A DNA stretch of 13,715 nt from Clostridiales bacterium UBA1763 (GCA_002314685.1 DCHB01000008.1:1-13715); one strand, 5' to 3'; positions 1 to 7,687 are shown, counted from the stretch's first letter. A program made the numbers and translations. Notes: generated from the sequence alone by a model not told the origin.

Positions 1-10
1 ACTTCACGAA

Positions 11-991
11 TTATTCCCACTCGATTGTGGAGATGGGCTTGGGGCTAAGCTCATACAGCACGCGGCAGACGCCGGGTACCTCGGCGAGAATGCGGTCCGT
101 TATCTTCTTGAGCAGTGCCCAATCAAGCTCGGGAACCGTTGCGCTTGTTGCGTCAACGCTGTTGACGGCGCGGATTATGACGGGCCAATCGTATGCACGC
201 TTGCCGTCGCGGATGCCCGTTGCGCGGAAATCGGGCACGGAGGTGAAATACTGCCAAACCTGTCCCTGCAGACCTGCCGCGGCAAACTCCTCACGCAGAA
301 TTGCGTCGGACTCGCGGACTGCCTCGAGGCGGTCACGGGTGATTGCGCCCGTGCATCTTACGCCGAGACCGGGGCCCGGGAAGGGCTGACGGTAAACCAT
401 GCTGTCGGGCAGACCGAGTGCCTTGCCGACTACGCGCACCTCGTCCTTATACAGAAGCTTTACGGGCTCAACGAGCTCAAACTGCAAATCCTCGGGCAGA
501 CCGCCGACATTGTGATGAGCCTTTACGCCGTCACTTTCGAGGATGTCGGGATAAATTGTGCCCTGAGCGAGGAATTCGATGCCCTCGAGCTTGCGTGCCT
601 CCTCCTCAAAGACGCGGATAAACTCTGCGCCGATGATTTTACGCTTTGTCTCGGGGTCTGAAACGCCTGCGAGCTTGTCGAGGAAACGGTCAACAGCATC
701 GACATACACGAGGTTTGCATTCATCTGATTGCGGAAAACCTCAACGACCTGCTCGGGCTCGCCCTTGCGCAGGAGACCGTGATTTACATGAACGCAGGTG
801 AGCTGCTTGCCGACAGCCTTTATAAGCAGTGCGGCAACGACAGATGAGTCAACTCCGCCTGACAGTGCCAGAAGCACCTTTTTATCGCCGACCTGCTCAC
901 GCATGAGCTTAATCTGCTCATCAATAAATGCGTTTGCAAGCTCTGCAGTAGTAATTCTTGCCATGTTCTCGGGGCGTACATTGTTTTCCAT
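11..991 (-). CDS. guaA: GMP synthase, ATP pyrophosphatase subunit (no glutaminase domain)
   Basis: Converts XMP to GMP in the cytoplasm using ATP and ammonia, the last step of guanine nucleotide synthesis. The 326-residue protein starts almost directly with the ATP pyrophosphatase domain. The P-loop SGGVDSS is at residues 44-50, the LAQGTIYPD segment near 141, and the dimerisation domain begins around RQPFPGPGLGVR (201-212). It ends in the hallmark STIEWE. Usual bacterial GuaA is about 510-525 residues with an N-terminal class I glutamine amidotransferase; that half is absent here, and the gene upstream is nadE. The enzyme must use free ammonia or a glutaminase subunit encoded elsewhere, as in archaeal GuaAa/GuaAb. 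The ATG start is supported by GGAGG at 999-1003, 7 nt upstream. It lies 32 nt after nadE and is probably co-transcribed with it. The PPase identity is clear; how it gets ammonia is inference. Confidence 0.95.
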   Translation of the reverse strand: MENNVRPENMARITTAELANAFIDEQIKLMREQVGDKKVLLALSGGVDSSVVAALLIKAVGKQLTCVHVNHGLLRKGEPEQVVEVFRNQMNANLVYVDAVDRFLDKLAGVSDPETKRKIIGAEFIRVFEEEARKLEGIEFLAQGTIYPDILESDGVKAHHNVGGLPEDLQFELVEPVKLLYKDEVRVVGKALGLPDSMVYRQPFPGPGLGVRCTGAITRDRLEAVRESDAILREEFAAAGLQGQVWQYFTSVPDFRATGIRDGKRAYDWPVIIRAVNSVDATSATVPELDWALLKKITDRILAEVPGVCRVLYELSPKPISTIEWE

Positions 992-1023
992 TATTATTCC
1001 TCCAATTCCCGTTTAGCTTTAAC

Positions 1024-1761
1024 TTATTCTTCTATCTTATTATAGTGATTAACGCCTATGCGCTTATGCTCTGCTCTGTTATGGTAGCGGTCTATTATCT
1101 TCTTGTCGCGGGGGCTGACCTCACCCGTTGTAATATAGCTGTCTATCGCCGCGTAGCTGACACCCATTTCGTCCTCGTCGGTCTGTCCGTCGAACAAGCC
1201 CGCGGAGGGTGCCTTGTTGATTATTGCGGCGGGTGCCGTCAGCCAGCAGAGAAACTCAATGACCTCTGTTGCGGTCAGATCCGATATGGGATTAAAGTCG
1301 CAGGCGCCGTCACCCCATTTTGTGTAGTAGCCCATGTAAAGCTCACTGCGGTTGCCCGTGCCTGCAACGAGTCTGTACTCGCTTTGCGCTATGGTATATA
1401 GCGTTGTCATGCGCAGACGCGGTGCAATGTTGTTGACTGCGGCATTGCTGAGGCTTGTGACCGCCGAGAGTCTGTCTATCTCGGTCTGACGCACATCCGT
1501 AAGGTCAACGACTCTTGTCTGTATGCCGAAATGCTCAGCAACCTCGACAGCGTCCTTCATATCCTCCTCAAAATTGCGCTTCGACGCGCAGGGCATCATT
1601 ATGCCGACCGTGTTTTCGCAGGCGAATTTGCAAAGGATGCCGACAAGCGCCGAATCCTTGCCGCCCGAATTGCCGAAAACTATGCCGTCAACACCCGACT
1701 TTTCAACGAGGTCGCGGATGAATTGAACTCTGTTTTGAAATTCTACGCTGTAATCTCTCAC
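1024..1761 (-). CDS. nadE: NH3-dependent NAD+ synthetase
   Basis: Amidates deamido-NAD+ to NAD+ with ATP and ammonia in the cytoplasm. The protein has 245 residues, the size of the ammonia-dependent form, with no nitrilase-type glutaminase domain. Visible family motifs are the P-loop SGGKDS (32-37), AGTGNRSE (133-140), YTKWGDGACDFNPISDL (146-162) and KAPSAGLFDGQTDEDE (183-198). The P-loop has Lys where most NadE proteins have Ile or Val (SGGIDS). The start is GTG, chosen because AAAGGAG (1768-1774) sits 6 nt upstream and the next residues fit the family N-terminus. It is the first gene of a two-gene unit with guaA and is read from the promoter at 1806-1834. Both products are N-type ATP pyrophosphatases that would draw on free ammonia. 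Confidence 0.93.
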   Translation of the reverse strand: MRDYSVEFQNRVQFIRDLVEKSGVDGIVFGNSGGKDSALVGILCKFACENTVGIMMPCASKRNFEEDMKDAVEVAEHFGIQTRVVDLTDVRQTEIDRLSAVTSLSNAAVNNIAPRLRMTTLYTIAQSEYRLVAGTGNRSELYMGYYTKWGDGACDFNPISDLTATEVIEFLCWLTAPAAIINKAPSAGLFDGQTDEDEMGVSYAAIDSYITTGEVSPRDKKIIDRYHNRAEHKRIGVNHYNKIEE

Positions 1762-1805
1762 GCTAAGCTCCTTTCGCTCGGAGAACTGATACTCTTAACC
1801 ATAGA

Positions 1806-1834
1806 ATTTTATATCACATGGTGGCTTATGTCAA
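1806..1834 (-). promoter_or_regulatory. Sigma-A-type promoter of nadE-guaA
   Basis: On the minus strand TTGACA (1829-1834) is followed after 17 nt by TAAAAT (1806-1811). It lies about 45 nt upstream of the nadE GTG codon. No hairpin or known riboswitch is seen between promoter and gene. Confidence 0.7.
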
Positions 1835-2061
1835 TATCAGCGCCTATAAATATTCTGTTTTCCTTCGACGCTTTTTGCCGTATTTTGCACAAAAATTGTC
1901 GTATGCTTTTACCGAACAATGCCGAAAGCGATGACCGATTTCCTGCAATATTCCGTTCGCTAAAATGCGTCATATTACTCTCTGTATATCTTTGCTCTGC
2001 ATTTTGTAACTATTGTGACGATGCAAATTTCTTCCAAATAATCGTGTGTTTGCGCAGGGGC

Positions 2062-2090
2062 TTGATTTTTCAGCACTTTTTTGCTATAAT
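2062..2090 (+). promoter_or_regulatory. Extended -10 promoter of the SLH lysozyme gene
   Basis: TTGATT (2062-2067), a 17-nt spacer and TATAAT (2085-2090), preceded by TGC as in an extended -10 element. The predicted 5' leader is about 60 nt and ends in AAGGAG (2145-2150), 8 nt before the ATG at 2159. Confidence 0.8.
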
Positions 2091-2158
2091 ACTTGTCACA
2101 TGATTATTTTAAGTTGAAATTCGCTTGATTACAAATATCAATCCAAGGAGAATTTTGA

Positions 2159-3988
2159 ATGAAGCGCTTTCTGTCATTTGCGCTTGCGCTTGTTTTGCTC
2201 GTATCCTTAGTGCCCGTTACGGCATCATCCTCGAGCACCATGAAGGCAAGCGGCAACATAATGAGTTTCATAAAAAGTAAAGAGGGCTGTGTCCTCACCG
2301 CATATAAGGTCCCCGGTGAAAGCTTCTACACAATAGGCTACGGTCACACGGGAAATGTCAGTGCGGGTGATTCGATAACGCAGGCTGAGGCGGACAAGCT
2401 TTTTGCCGAGGATTTGAAGGAGTACGAGGCGGCGGTCAACGTCTATGCCGACAACTACGGTCTGAAGCTGTCGCAAAATCAGTTTGATGCACTCGTAAGC
2501 TTTACATACAACTGCGGAATTAACTGGATAAACACAAGCTGGCGAATAGCACGGTATCTCAAGGCTAATTTCAAGGACTCCGACGGCAACGCCATTCCCG
2601 ACCAGGAGATTGCCGATGCCTTCGGCGTTATCTGCAACGGTGAGGGCGGAATTTACCCCGGACTTATAAAACGCCGCATTGAGGAGGCAAAAATCTTCCT
2701 CTACGGCGACTATGACGGCACGGGCTCTCACGACTTTGTGTATGTGCTTCTTGACGCTAACGGCGGAAGTCTCACAAACGGCAATAAAATAGTCATTTAC
2801 ACCAAGGGTCAGCATTACAGCTCCATGCCCGAGGCGACAAAGTCGGGCTATTACCTCTACGGCTGGAAAACTTCAGGCGGCACCTATTACACCAACAGCT
2901 CGATTGCAAGCTCAAATCTCAACCTCACCGCAGTGTGGAAGGAAGGCACGGCGCCGACACGCTACTCCGTTACCGTAACGGGCGGCTACGGCACGGGCAA
3001 GAACAAGGCGGGCGCGACGGTTTATCTAAGCCCCTACGAAAAAAGCGGCTACTCCTTCACGGGCTGGACAACAAGCTCGGGAGTGACAATAAGCAAGGAT
3101 TCCGACGGGTATTATTACTTTACGATGCCCAAAACGAGCGTCACGATAACGGCGAATTTCAAGAAAATTCAGTCGGAATACGAGCTGAAGGTCGTTAACG
3201 GCGGCGGAAGCGGCACCTACAAGGTCGGTGAAACGGTTTACATCTACCCGCTATCCTCGAAGGAAATGCCGGGCTATAAAATAAGCAAATGGACAACGGA
3301 TAACAGCTCTGTAAAGGTCAAGGGCAGTGCAACAACGGGCTATTATTTCAATATGCCCGCAAGCGATGTAACCGTGACGGGTGTATATGTCGCGGGCTGT
3401 AACCGCTTCGATTCATGTCCGTCGCTCAGCTACGGTGATGTTTCCGAAACGCATTGGGCGCACAGTGAAATTGACTACTGCATTGACAATAGGTTTATGA
3501 CAGGTACGAGCAGTAAAACCTTTGAGCCCGAAATGCCGCTGACGAAGGCAATGGCGGCAACAATTCTCTACCGCATTGCGGGAAATCTGTCCGTTGACGG
3601 CGTGAAGGTTTCCTACGTTGACATTGACGGGGAATACTTCACGAAGGCGGTAAAATGGGCTGTATCGAAGAACATTACGGTTGCCGAAAAGGACAATCCC
3701 GACCTGTTTAACCCCGATGAGATAGTCACCCGCGAGGAATTTTCCGTTTATCTCATGAGGTTTGCAAGCTACATGGGCATTGACATTTACACATCCTCGG
3801 GCGCAAGCCTTTCCGATTTCTCCGACTACACCGAAATCTCCGAGCAGTGTCTGCAATCTATGGAGCTTGCAGTTGAGGCGGGAATAATCAAGGGCACAGA
3901 CGAGGGCACCTTAGAGCCTCAGCTCGGCACAACGAGAGCCGAGGCGGCGACAATGCTGTACCGCCTTATGCAGTCAATTAACGTATAA
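2159..3988 (+). CDS. Secreted GH24 lysozyme with InlB-type repeats and three SLH domains
   Basis: Predicted cell-wall muramidase acting outside the cell, attached to the envelope through S-layer homology domains. The 609-residue protein has, in order: a signal peptide (1-23, KR then a hydrophobic stretch ending VTASS); a GH24 phage-type lysozyme domain (about 34-182) with FIKSKEG (37-43, catalytic Glu42) and YTIGYGHTG (57-65); an InlB/Flg_new-like repeat (about 194-261); two divergent InlB B-repeats (about 269-335 and 341-411), each with a GW or KW core and a MP-T/D-VT motif; and three SLH domains (about 424-474, 485-540, 552-606), the last with the TRAEAA motif. At the position where T4-like enzymes have Asp and others Cys (Glu+9) there is Val51, and the Thr is one residue further on than usual. 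It could be a housekeeping autolysin, a spore or S-layer remodelling enzyme, or a captured phage endolysin; the last is inference. Confidence 0.88.
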   Translation: MKRFLSFALALVLLVSLVPVTASSSSTMKASGNIMSFIKSKEGCVLTAYKVPGESFYTIGYGHTGNVSAGDSITQAEADKLFAEDLKEYEAAVNVYADNYGLKLSQNQFDALVSFTYNCGINWINTSWRIARYLKANFKDSDGNAIPDQEIADAFGVICNGEGGIYPGLIKRRIEEAKIFLYGDYDGTGSHDFVYVLLDANGGSLTNGNKIVIYTKGQHYSSMPEATKSGYYLYGWKTSGGTYYTNSSIASSNLNLTAVWKEGTAPTRYSVTVTGGYGTGKNKAGATVYLSPYEKSGYSFTGWTTSSGVTISKDSDGYYYFTMPKTSVTITANFKKIQSEYELKVVNGGGSGTYKVGETVYIYPLSSKEMPGYKISKWTTDNSSVKVKGSATTGYYFNMPASDVTVTGVYVAGCNRFDSCPSLSYGDVSETHWAHSEIDYCIDNRFMTGTSSKTFEPEMPLTKAMAATILYRIAGNLSVDGVKVSYVDIDGEYFTKAVKWAVSKNITVAEKDNPDLFNPDEIVTREEFSVYLMRFASYMGIDIYTSSGASLSDFSDYTEISEQCLQSMELAVEAGIIKGTDEGTLEPQLGTTRAEAATMLYRLMQSINV

Positions 3989-4003
3989 GCTGATTATGAA
4001 TAC

Positions 4004-4039
4004 AAAAATCCGCTGTGAGTTAGTCACAGCGGATTTTTT
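4004..4039. terminator. Bidirectional intrinsic terminator
   Basis: ATCCGCTGTGA (4008-4018) pairs with TCACAGCGGAT (4024-4034) around the loop GTTAG. It is flanked by an A-run at 4004-4008 and a T-run at 4034-4039, so it has a U-tract on either strand. It separates the convergent lysozyme gene (plus) and the calcium exchanger gene (minus), whose stop codon starts at 4041. Confidence 0.93.
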
Positions 4040-4040
4040 G

Positions 4041-4994
4041 TTATACGCCGAATTTTGTTACGAGCACAACCACATAAGCCGTGTAGCACACGAGCATCGT
4101 TATGCCCTGCCAGCGGTAAAGCTTGCCTTTTATAAGCGGCGGAAGCACCGCTATTAGCGTCATTCCGAAGCAAACGGGTAAATCGAGAAGATACGACTGC
4201 TCGCCTATTGTGAGCCTGCCGCCCGAAAACATACTGCACACGGGCAGTATGAGTGCGAGGTCGATAACATTTGCGCCGATTATATTGCCTATGGACATTG
4301 ACGACTCGTTTTTGCGGATTGCGGTGATTGTTGTAATAAGCTCGGGCAGACTTGTTCCGATTGCCACAAGCGTTACACCTATTATTGCCGACGGCACACC
4401 TAAAAGCAGAGCGAGCTTACTGCCGTAGTTAATAAGAAGCTTTGAGCCGATTACTATCGCCGCTATGCCCACGATAAACATAAGAAGCTCCTTGGGCATA
4501 TCCTTTTTATCAACGCTGTCTGTTGCCTCAGTGTCCATATCGCTTTTTGCATCGCGGATATTGTCCCAGATATATACGCCCAGCAGAACAAAAAGGATGA
4601 GGCTCGGCAGTATTCTGAGCACGCCGTTGCCGCACAAAAGCCACAAAAGCAGTGCCGCGCAGGACATTATAGTTGCCTTGAGCCAAAGCTGACTGCGCTT
4701 TACTACGGCGGGCATACACACAAGGGAGATACCCATTATTAAGCCGATATTCGCCGTTACGGAGCCTACGGCGTTACCTACGGCAAGGTCGAGCTCGCCG
4801 TTGACAACACCCGTCACCGAAACGGTGAGCTCGGGCAGGGTTGTTGCAACGCTTACTATCGTTGCGCCGATTATAAACTTCGGTATTCCCGTTGCGTTTG
4901 CTATCCACACAGCGGAATCAACAAACCAGTCTCCACCCTTTATTATGAGCACGAGACCGAGAATGAATAGTGCTATGATTATTCCTGTTTGCAT
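4041..4994 (-). CDS. Na+/Ca2+ exchanger family membrane protein (CaxA/YrbG type)
   Basis: Integral membrane antiporter predicted to export calcium in exchange for sodium (or another monovalent cation). It has 317 residues and about ten hydrophobic segments, arranged as two homologous inverted halves joined by an acidic cytoplasmic loop (about 143-170). The first alpha repeat is GATIVSVATTLPE (43-55) with GNAVGSVTAN (73-82). The second is GVTLVAIGTSLPE (206-218) with GNIIGANVID (236-245). Glu55 and Glu218 are the expected ion-binding acids. It is last in the holB-ricT unit, 18 nt after the stop of the small membrane protein gene and before the terminator at 4004-4039. The ribosome binding site is weak (GTGAGAA), which suggests translation partly coupled to the gene before it. 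The family is clear; ion specificity is not visible. Confidence 0.9.
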   Translation of the reverse strand: MQTGIIIALFILGLVLIIKGGDWFVDSAVWIANATGIPKFIIGATIVSVATTLPELTVSVTGVVNGELDLAVGNAVGSVTANIGLIMGISLVCMPAVVKRSQLWLKATIMSCAALLLWLLCGNGVLRILPSLILFVLLGVYIWDNIRDAKSDMDTEATDSVDKKDMPKELLMFIVGIAAIVIGSKLLINYGSKLALLLGVPSAIIGVTLVAIGTSLPELITTITAIRKNESSMSIGNIIGANVIDLALILPVCSMFSGGRLTIGEQSYLLDLPVCFGMTLIAVLPPLIKGKLYRWQGITMLVCYTAYVVVLVTKFGV

Positions 4995-5012
4995 ATTGTT
5001 CTCACTTTTTTA

Positions 5013-5516
5013 TCAGTCGTCGCCGAAAAGCTGTTCATAAACATCGTCCGTGTCACTCGGCGTGGGTGTCGGCTCGGGCTCCGCCTCAAAGGTTACTACA
5101 ATCGTGTGGTCGTCGGTTATGTACGACAGCGTGTAGCTTGTAAGTGAGCCCTTATCCTCGCCGTCAACGGATACGGATTTTACTATGTAGCCCTCATTGG
5201 GTGTGATGTTAATTGTAACACTGCCCCAATCGGGTACCTCCTTGTTGCCCTTAGGGTCAACCGTTCCGCCGTAGCCTGCCGAAACGAAGACCTTGTGCGT
5301 GACATTTTCGTTTGCCTTGTCCTCGTCCTTCGGCGTCGCGGATTCTGTAACTGCCTCGTCGTTTGCCTGCACAGAGCCGGGCTTGAAGGTGAAGTTGCCC
5401 GATTTTGCGCACAAAATCACGGTCACAACCGCAATTACGGCAAGCAGTATTGTAATTGTCCACTTCGCCCCCATGCTCATTTCAAGCACTTCGGCTGTTC
5501 TTTTCCCCTTATTCAT
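5013..5516 (-). CDS. Small membrane-anchored protein with one divergent InlB B-repeat
   Basis: Function not recognised. The 167-residue protein has a short basic cytoplasmic N-terminus, one membrane segment (about 18-37), and an acidic linker (50-72). An extracellular divergent InlB B-repeat-like domain follows (about 74-144; core GGTVDPKG, VTINITPNEGY, VKSVSVDGE and TIVVTFEAE). The tail is Pro/Thr and acidic, ending DVYEQLFGDD. There is no proper lipobox: Cys36 is preceded by Leu. Such repeats are usually found in secreted or wall-attached proteins, and a related set occurs in the lysozyme at 2159-3988. ATG start, with GGAGG 7 nt upstream. It lies between ricT (24 nt upstream) and the calcium exchanger gene (18 nt downstream), so it is co-transcribed with housekeeping genes. 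A role in the envelope is likely; anything more is guesswork. Confidence 0.8.
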   Translation of the reverse strand: MNKGKRTAEVLEMSMGAKWTITILLAVIAVVTVILCAKSGNFTFKPGSVQANDEAVTESATPKDEDKANENVTHKVFVSAGYGGTVDPKGNKEVPDWGSVTINITPNEGYIVKSVSVDGEDKGSLTSYTLSYITDDHTIVVTFEAEPEPTPTPSDTDDVYEQLFGDD

Positions 5517-5540
5517 AGCTTGACCTCCGGGGTTTGTAGT

Positions 5541-6794
5541 TTATTTTGCGTCGCCGCCCTGCTTTGTCTTGGGTTTGCCTCTGTGATAGTAGCGGCGCTT
5601 GTTGTTGCTCTTCTTTTCGTTTGGCTGTCCCGCCTTGGGCTGCTGCTTTGCCTCTGCTTTTTCGGCGGGCTTTTCCGTGTTCTTCTGCGGCTTGCCGTTT
5701 GTATTGCTGTTTTTATGCTTGGGCTTTGCCTTTATAGGCTGCTGCTTCGCCTCATCGTTCTGAGGCTTAGCGTTATTCTGCTTGGGCTTTGAGCCGCCTC
5801 TGCCGCCTCTGCGGCTTCTGCGATTGCGGTTTTTCTTTACGGGCTCTGCCTTAATAGGCTCGTCCTCGCTCTCGTTTATATACACCTCGGAGATGTCCCA
5901 CTCATTTTCGGGCTCCTCCTCGGGCTCGGGCTCGGGGATATACTTGAGCACTGAAGGCAGAGGCTCGCCGTCCTTAGGTCTGCCACCCGGAACTGCGGCG
6001 ACCTCAACTGCGCGGTAGGTGCGCACAGTGTCCTCACCCTCGCCGTCAAGCTTGACCTTAATGAGCTGACGCAGAAGATTTATCTGTGTCACGGTGCCGT
6101 AGCCCGCGGGAGTTTCGACAAATGCGCCCTGCTTGGGCACGGACTTGACAAGCTCCTCGTAAGCCTCCTGCTCGTATCTTAAGCAGCACATGAGTCTGCC
6201 GCAGCTGCCCGAAATTTTGCTCGGGTTGAGCGACATGGACTGCACCTTTGCCATTTTGGTTGATACGGGCTGGAACTCATCGAGAAATCTGTTGCAGCAA
6301 AACGGTCTGCCGCAGATGCCGAGACCGCCTATCATCTTTGCCTCGTCACGCACGCCTATCTGTCTGAGCTCGATGCGGTTGCGGAATATGCCCGCGAGGT
6401 CCTTGACGAGCTCGCGGAAATCCACTCTGCCGTCGGAGGTGAAGAAGAACATCGTCTTGTTGCCCTCGAAATTGCACTCAACATCGACAAGCTTCATATC
6501 GAGACCGTGCTCGGCTATCTTCTGCTTGCAAATTTCAAATGCTTCCCTCTCGCGCTGCTTGTTAATCTCGGCGACACGCAGGTCGTCTGCCGTCGCAATT
6601 CTCACTACGGGGCGGAGGGGCTGAACAACCGCCGTATCCTCAACCGCGTGATTTCCGCGACTGCAATCGGCTATTTCAAGTCCCTTGCTCGTCTCGACTA
6701 TAACAGCCTCACCCGCTTTTACGGTTTTTCCGTTGGGTGAAAAGAAGTAGCTTTTACCTCTGTTCTTAAATTTTACGCTAATAACCTCAGTCAA
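5541..6794 (-). CDS. ricT: RicT/YaaT-type PSP1 domain protein with long basic tail
   Basis: Homologue of Bacillus RicT (YaaT). In Bacillus it acts with RicA and RicF as an Fe-S-carrying complex that promotes RNase Y-dependent mRNA processing and affects sporulation, competence and biofilm formation. The 417-residue protein has the PSP1 core at about 1-270. Six cysteines in two clusters, CGRPFCC (161-167) and CGRLMCC (198-204), fit cluster binding. Residues 285-312 are strongly acidic. From 316 to the end the tail is rich in Lys, Asn, Gln and Pro with RRGGRGG (328-334), absent from the roughly 275-residue Bacillus protein and probably disordered and nucleic-acid binding. The start is TTG, preceded by GAGG 7 nt upstream, and overlaps the end of holB by 8 nt. 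The holB-ricT order is the same as in Bacillus. RicA and RicF are not in the window. Confidence 0.9.
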   Translation of the reverse strand: MTEVISVKFKNRGKSYFFSPNGKTVKAGEAVIVETSKGLEIADCSRGNHAVEDTAVVQPLRPVVRIATADDLRVAEINKQREREAFEICKQKIAEHGLDMKLVDVECNFEGNKTMFFFTSDGRVDFRELVKDLAGIFRNRIELRQIGVRDEAKMIGGLGICGRPFCCNRFLDEFQPVSTKMAKVQSMSLNPSKISGSCGRLMCCLRYEQEAYEELVKSVPKQGAFVETPAGYGTVTQINLLRQLIKVKLDGEGEDTVRTYRAVEVAAVPGGRPKDGEPLPSVLKYIPEPEPEEEPENEWDISEVYINESEDEPIKAEPVKKNRNRRSRRGGRGGSKPKQNNAKPQNDEAKQQPIKAKPKHKNSNTNGKPQKNTEKPAEKAEAKQQPKAGQPNEKKSNNKRRYYHRGKPKTKQGGDAK

Positions 6795-7566
6795 CTTTTT
6801 TCCTCATTTCCTTTGTCGGCAGTGACCTCACTGCCAGCAATCCGAATATATGTTTAACGCTCGTATTGACGGTCTGATATTCAAGGCATCTGTCAATGAG
6901 CCTGATATTTTCCATTATGCTCGCCTTTGCGTCGGTATATCTGAGCATCTGCACAAGCTTATCCTTGACGCAGTTGAGAAAATCGGGAAGCTTTCTCGCT
7001 TCAAGCTCGCTGTTTTCCGTTGTCCACTCGAAAAGCCGTGCTCTGTTGCCGTCAAGCACTCTTGTGATATAGCCGTCGGCAAGGGCGCTGATGCTCTCGT
7101 CGAATTTATCCTCCTCGCAGTTGCAGTGCAGAAGAGCGCACCTTGAGCGCACTGTCGGGAGAAGCTTCTCGGGATTTTCCGTGCATAGAATAAACGACAC
7201 GCCGCGGGGAGGCTCCTCAAAGAGCTTGAGTGCCGCATTCTGCGCACTCTCGTTCATGGTTTCCGCTTCCTCAATTATATATACCTTGCCCGACGCCTCA
7301 TTCGGCAGTATCGCGGCATCGGCACTCATCTGCCTTATCCTGTCAACCTGAATGTCGCGCTTTTTGCCGCCGTCGTCGGCAAGACGCGAAACGACACTCA
7401 CATCGGGATGCACGCCCGCCGCGATTTTTTTGCAGTCTCTGCAAGCACCGCAGGGCTTTTCGCCCGTGCCGCTGCACAGCATCCTTGACGCAAGCTCAAG
7501 CGCCTTTTTTCGGCTTAACTGTGCGGACACCGAGGAGACAATATAGGCATGTGAAAGCTTATCCAT
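6787..7566 (-). CDS. holB: DNA polymerase III subunit delta'
   Basis: Clamp-loader subunit of the replicative polymerase. The 259-residue protein begins with the AAA+ delta' signature LSHAYIVSS (4-12). The Walker A lysine loop is missing, as is normal for delta', which does not hydrolyse ATP. Four cysteines, C31, C39, C42 and C45, form the zinc module. Sensor-like and trans-acting motifs are AETMNESAQNAALKLFEEPP (101-120) and the SRC motif (141-143), which supplies the arginine finger to a neighbouring subunit. It is about 70 residues shorter than the Bacillus protein, with the loss mainly in the C-terminal collar region. It is the first gene of holB-ricT-membrane protein-exchanger, read from the promoter at 7602-7630. 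The ATG start has only a modest AGGG ribosome binding site. Confidence 0.92.
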   Translation of the reverse strand: MDKLSHAYIVSSVSAQLSRKKALELASRMLCSGTGEKPCGACRDCKKIAAGVHPDVSVVSRLADDGGKKRDIQVDRIRQMSADAAILPNEASGKVYIIEEAETMNESAQNAALKLFEEPPRGVSFILCTENPEKLLPTVRSRCALLHCNCEEDKFDESISALADGYITRVLDGNRARLFEWTTENSELEARKLPDFLNCVKDKLVQMLRYTDAKASIMENIRLIDRCLEYQTVNTSVKHIFGLLAVRSLPTKEMRKKVD

Positions 7567-7601
7567 AGCTTACCCTGTCCAATCCAATAGCTAATCAGTT
7601 T

Positions 7602-7630
7602 ATTTTACTCTTTTTCTATCTTCAAGTCAA
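7602..7630 (-). promoter_or_regulatory. Promoter of the holB-ricT operon
   Basis: On the minus strand TTGACT (7625-7630) is followed by a 17-nt spacer and TAAAAT (7602-7607). It lies right after the stem-loop at 7633-7666 and gives a leader of about 30 nt before holB. Confidence 0.72.
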
Positions 7631-7632
7631 CA

Positions 7633-7666
7633 AAAACCGCCTGCATCATTTGATGCAGGCGGTTTT
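7633..7666 (-). terminator. Stem-loop copy 1, terminator-like, with a near-identical relative at 7874-7906
   Basis: AAAACCGCCTGCATCA pairs perfectly with TGATGCAGGCGGTTTT around TT. Read on the minus strand, a TTTTTG tract follows the stem, so it would end transcripts coming from acpP just before the holB promoter. It shares most of its sequence, including a trailing GGAG on the plus strand, with the stem-loop behind acpP, but two base pairs are changed on both sides. Confidence 0.75.
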
Positions 7667-7687
7667 GGAGCCTATCTAAAACCAAAC

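Larger units (their letters stand above)
1762..2158. other. Divergent intergenic region between nadE and the lysozyme gene
   Basis: About 400 bases with no supported gene. It holds the nadE promoter (1806-1834, minus) and the lysozyme promoter (2062-2090, plus). The stretch 1840-2060 is AT-rich with no convincing coding frame, hairpin, repeat or RNA motif. An open plus-strand frame crossing it comes from the antisense of nadE and has no ribosome binding site. Confidence 0.6.

Noticed and set aside
1531..2103. 190-codon plus-strand open frame covering part of nadE and the gap
   Set aside because: Its first part is the antisense of nadE, no ribosome binding site precedes it, and the nadE promoter lies inside it.
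5295..5792. Hydrophobic 165-codon plus-strand frame antisense to ricT and the small membrane protein gene
   Set aside because: The Leu/Cys-rich sequence is what the antisense of Lys, Gln, Glu and Pro codons produces. Both minus-strand genes are well supported.
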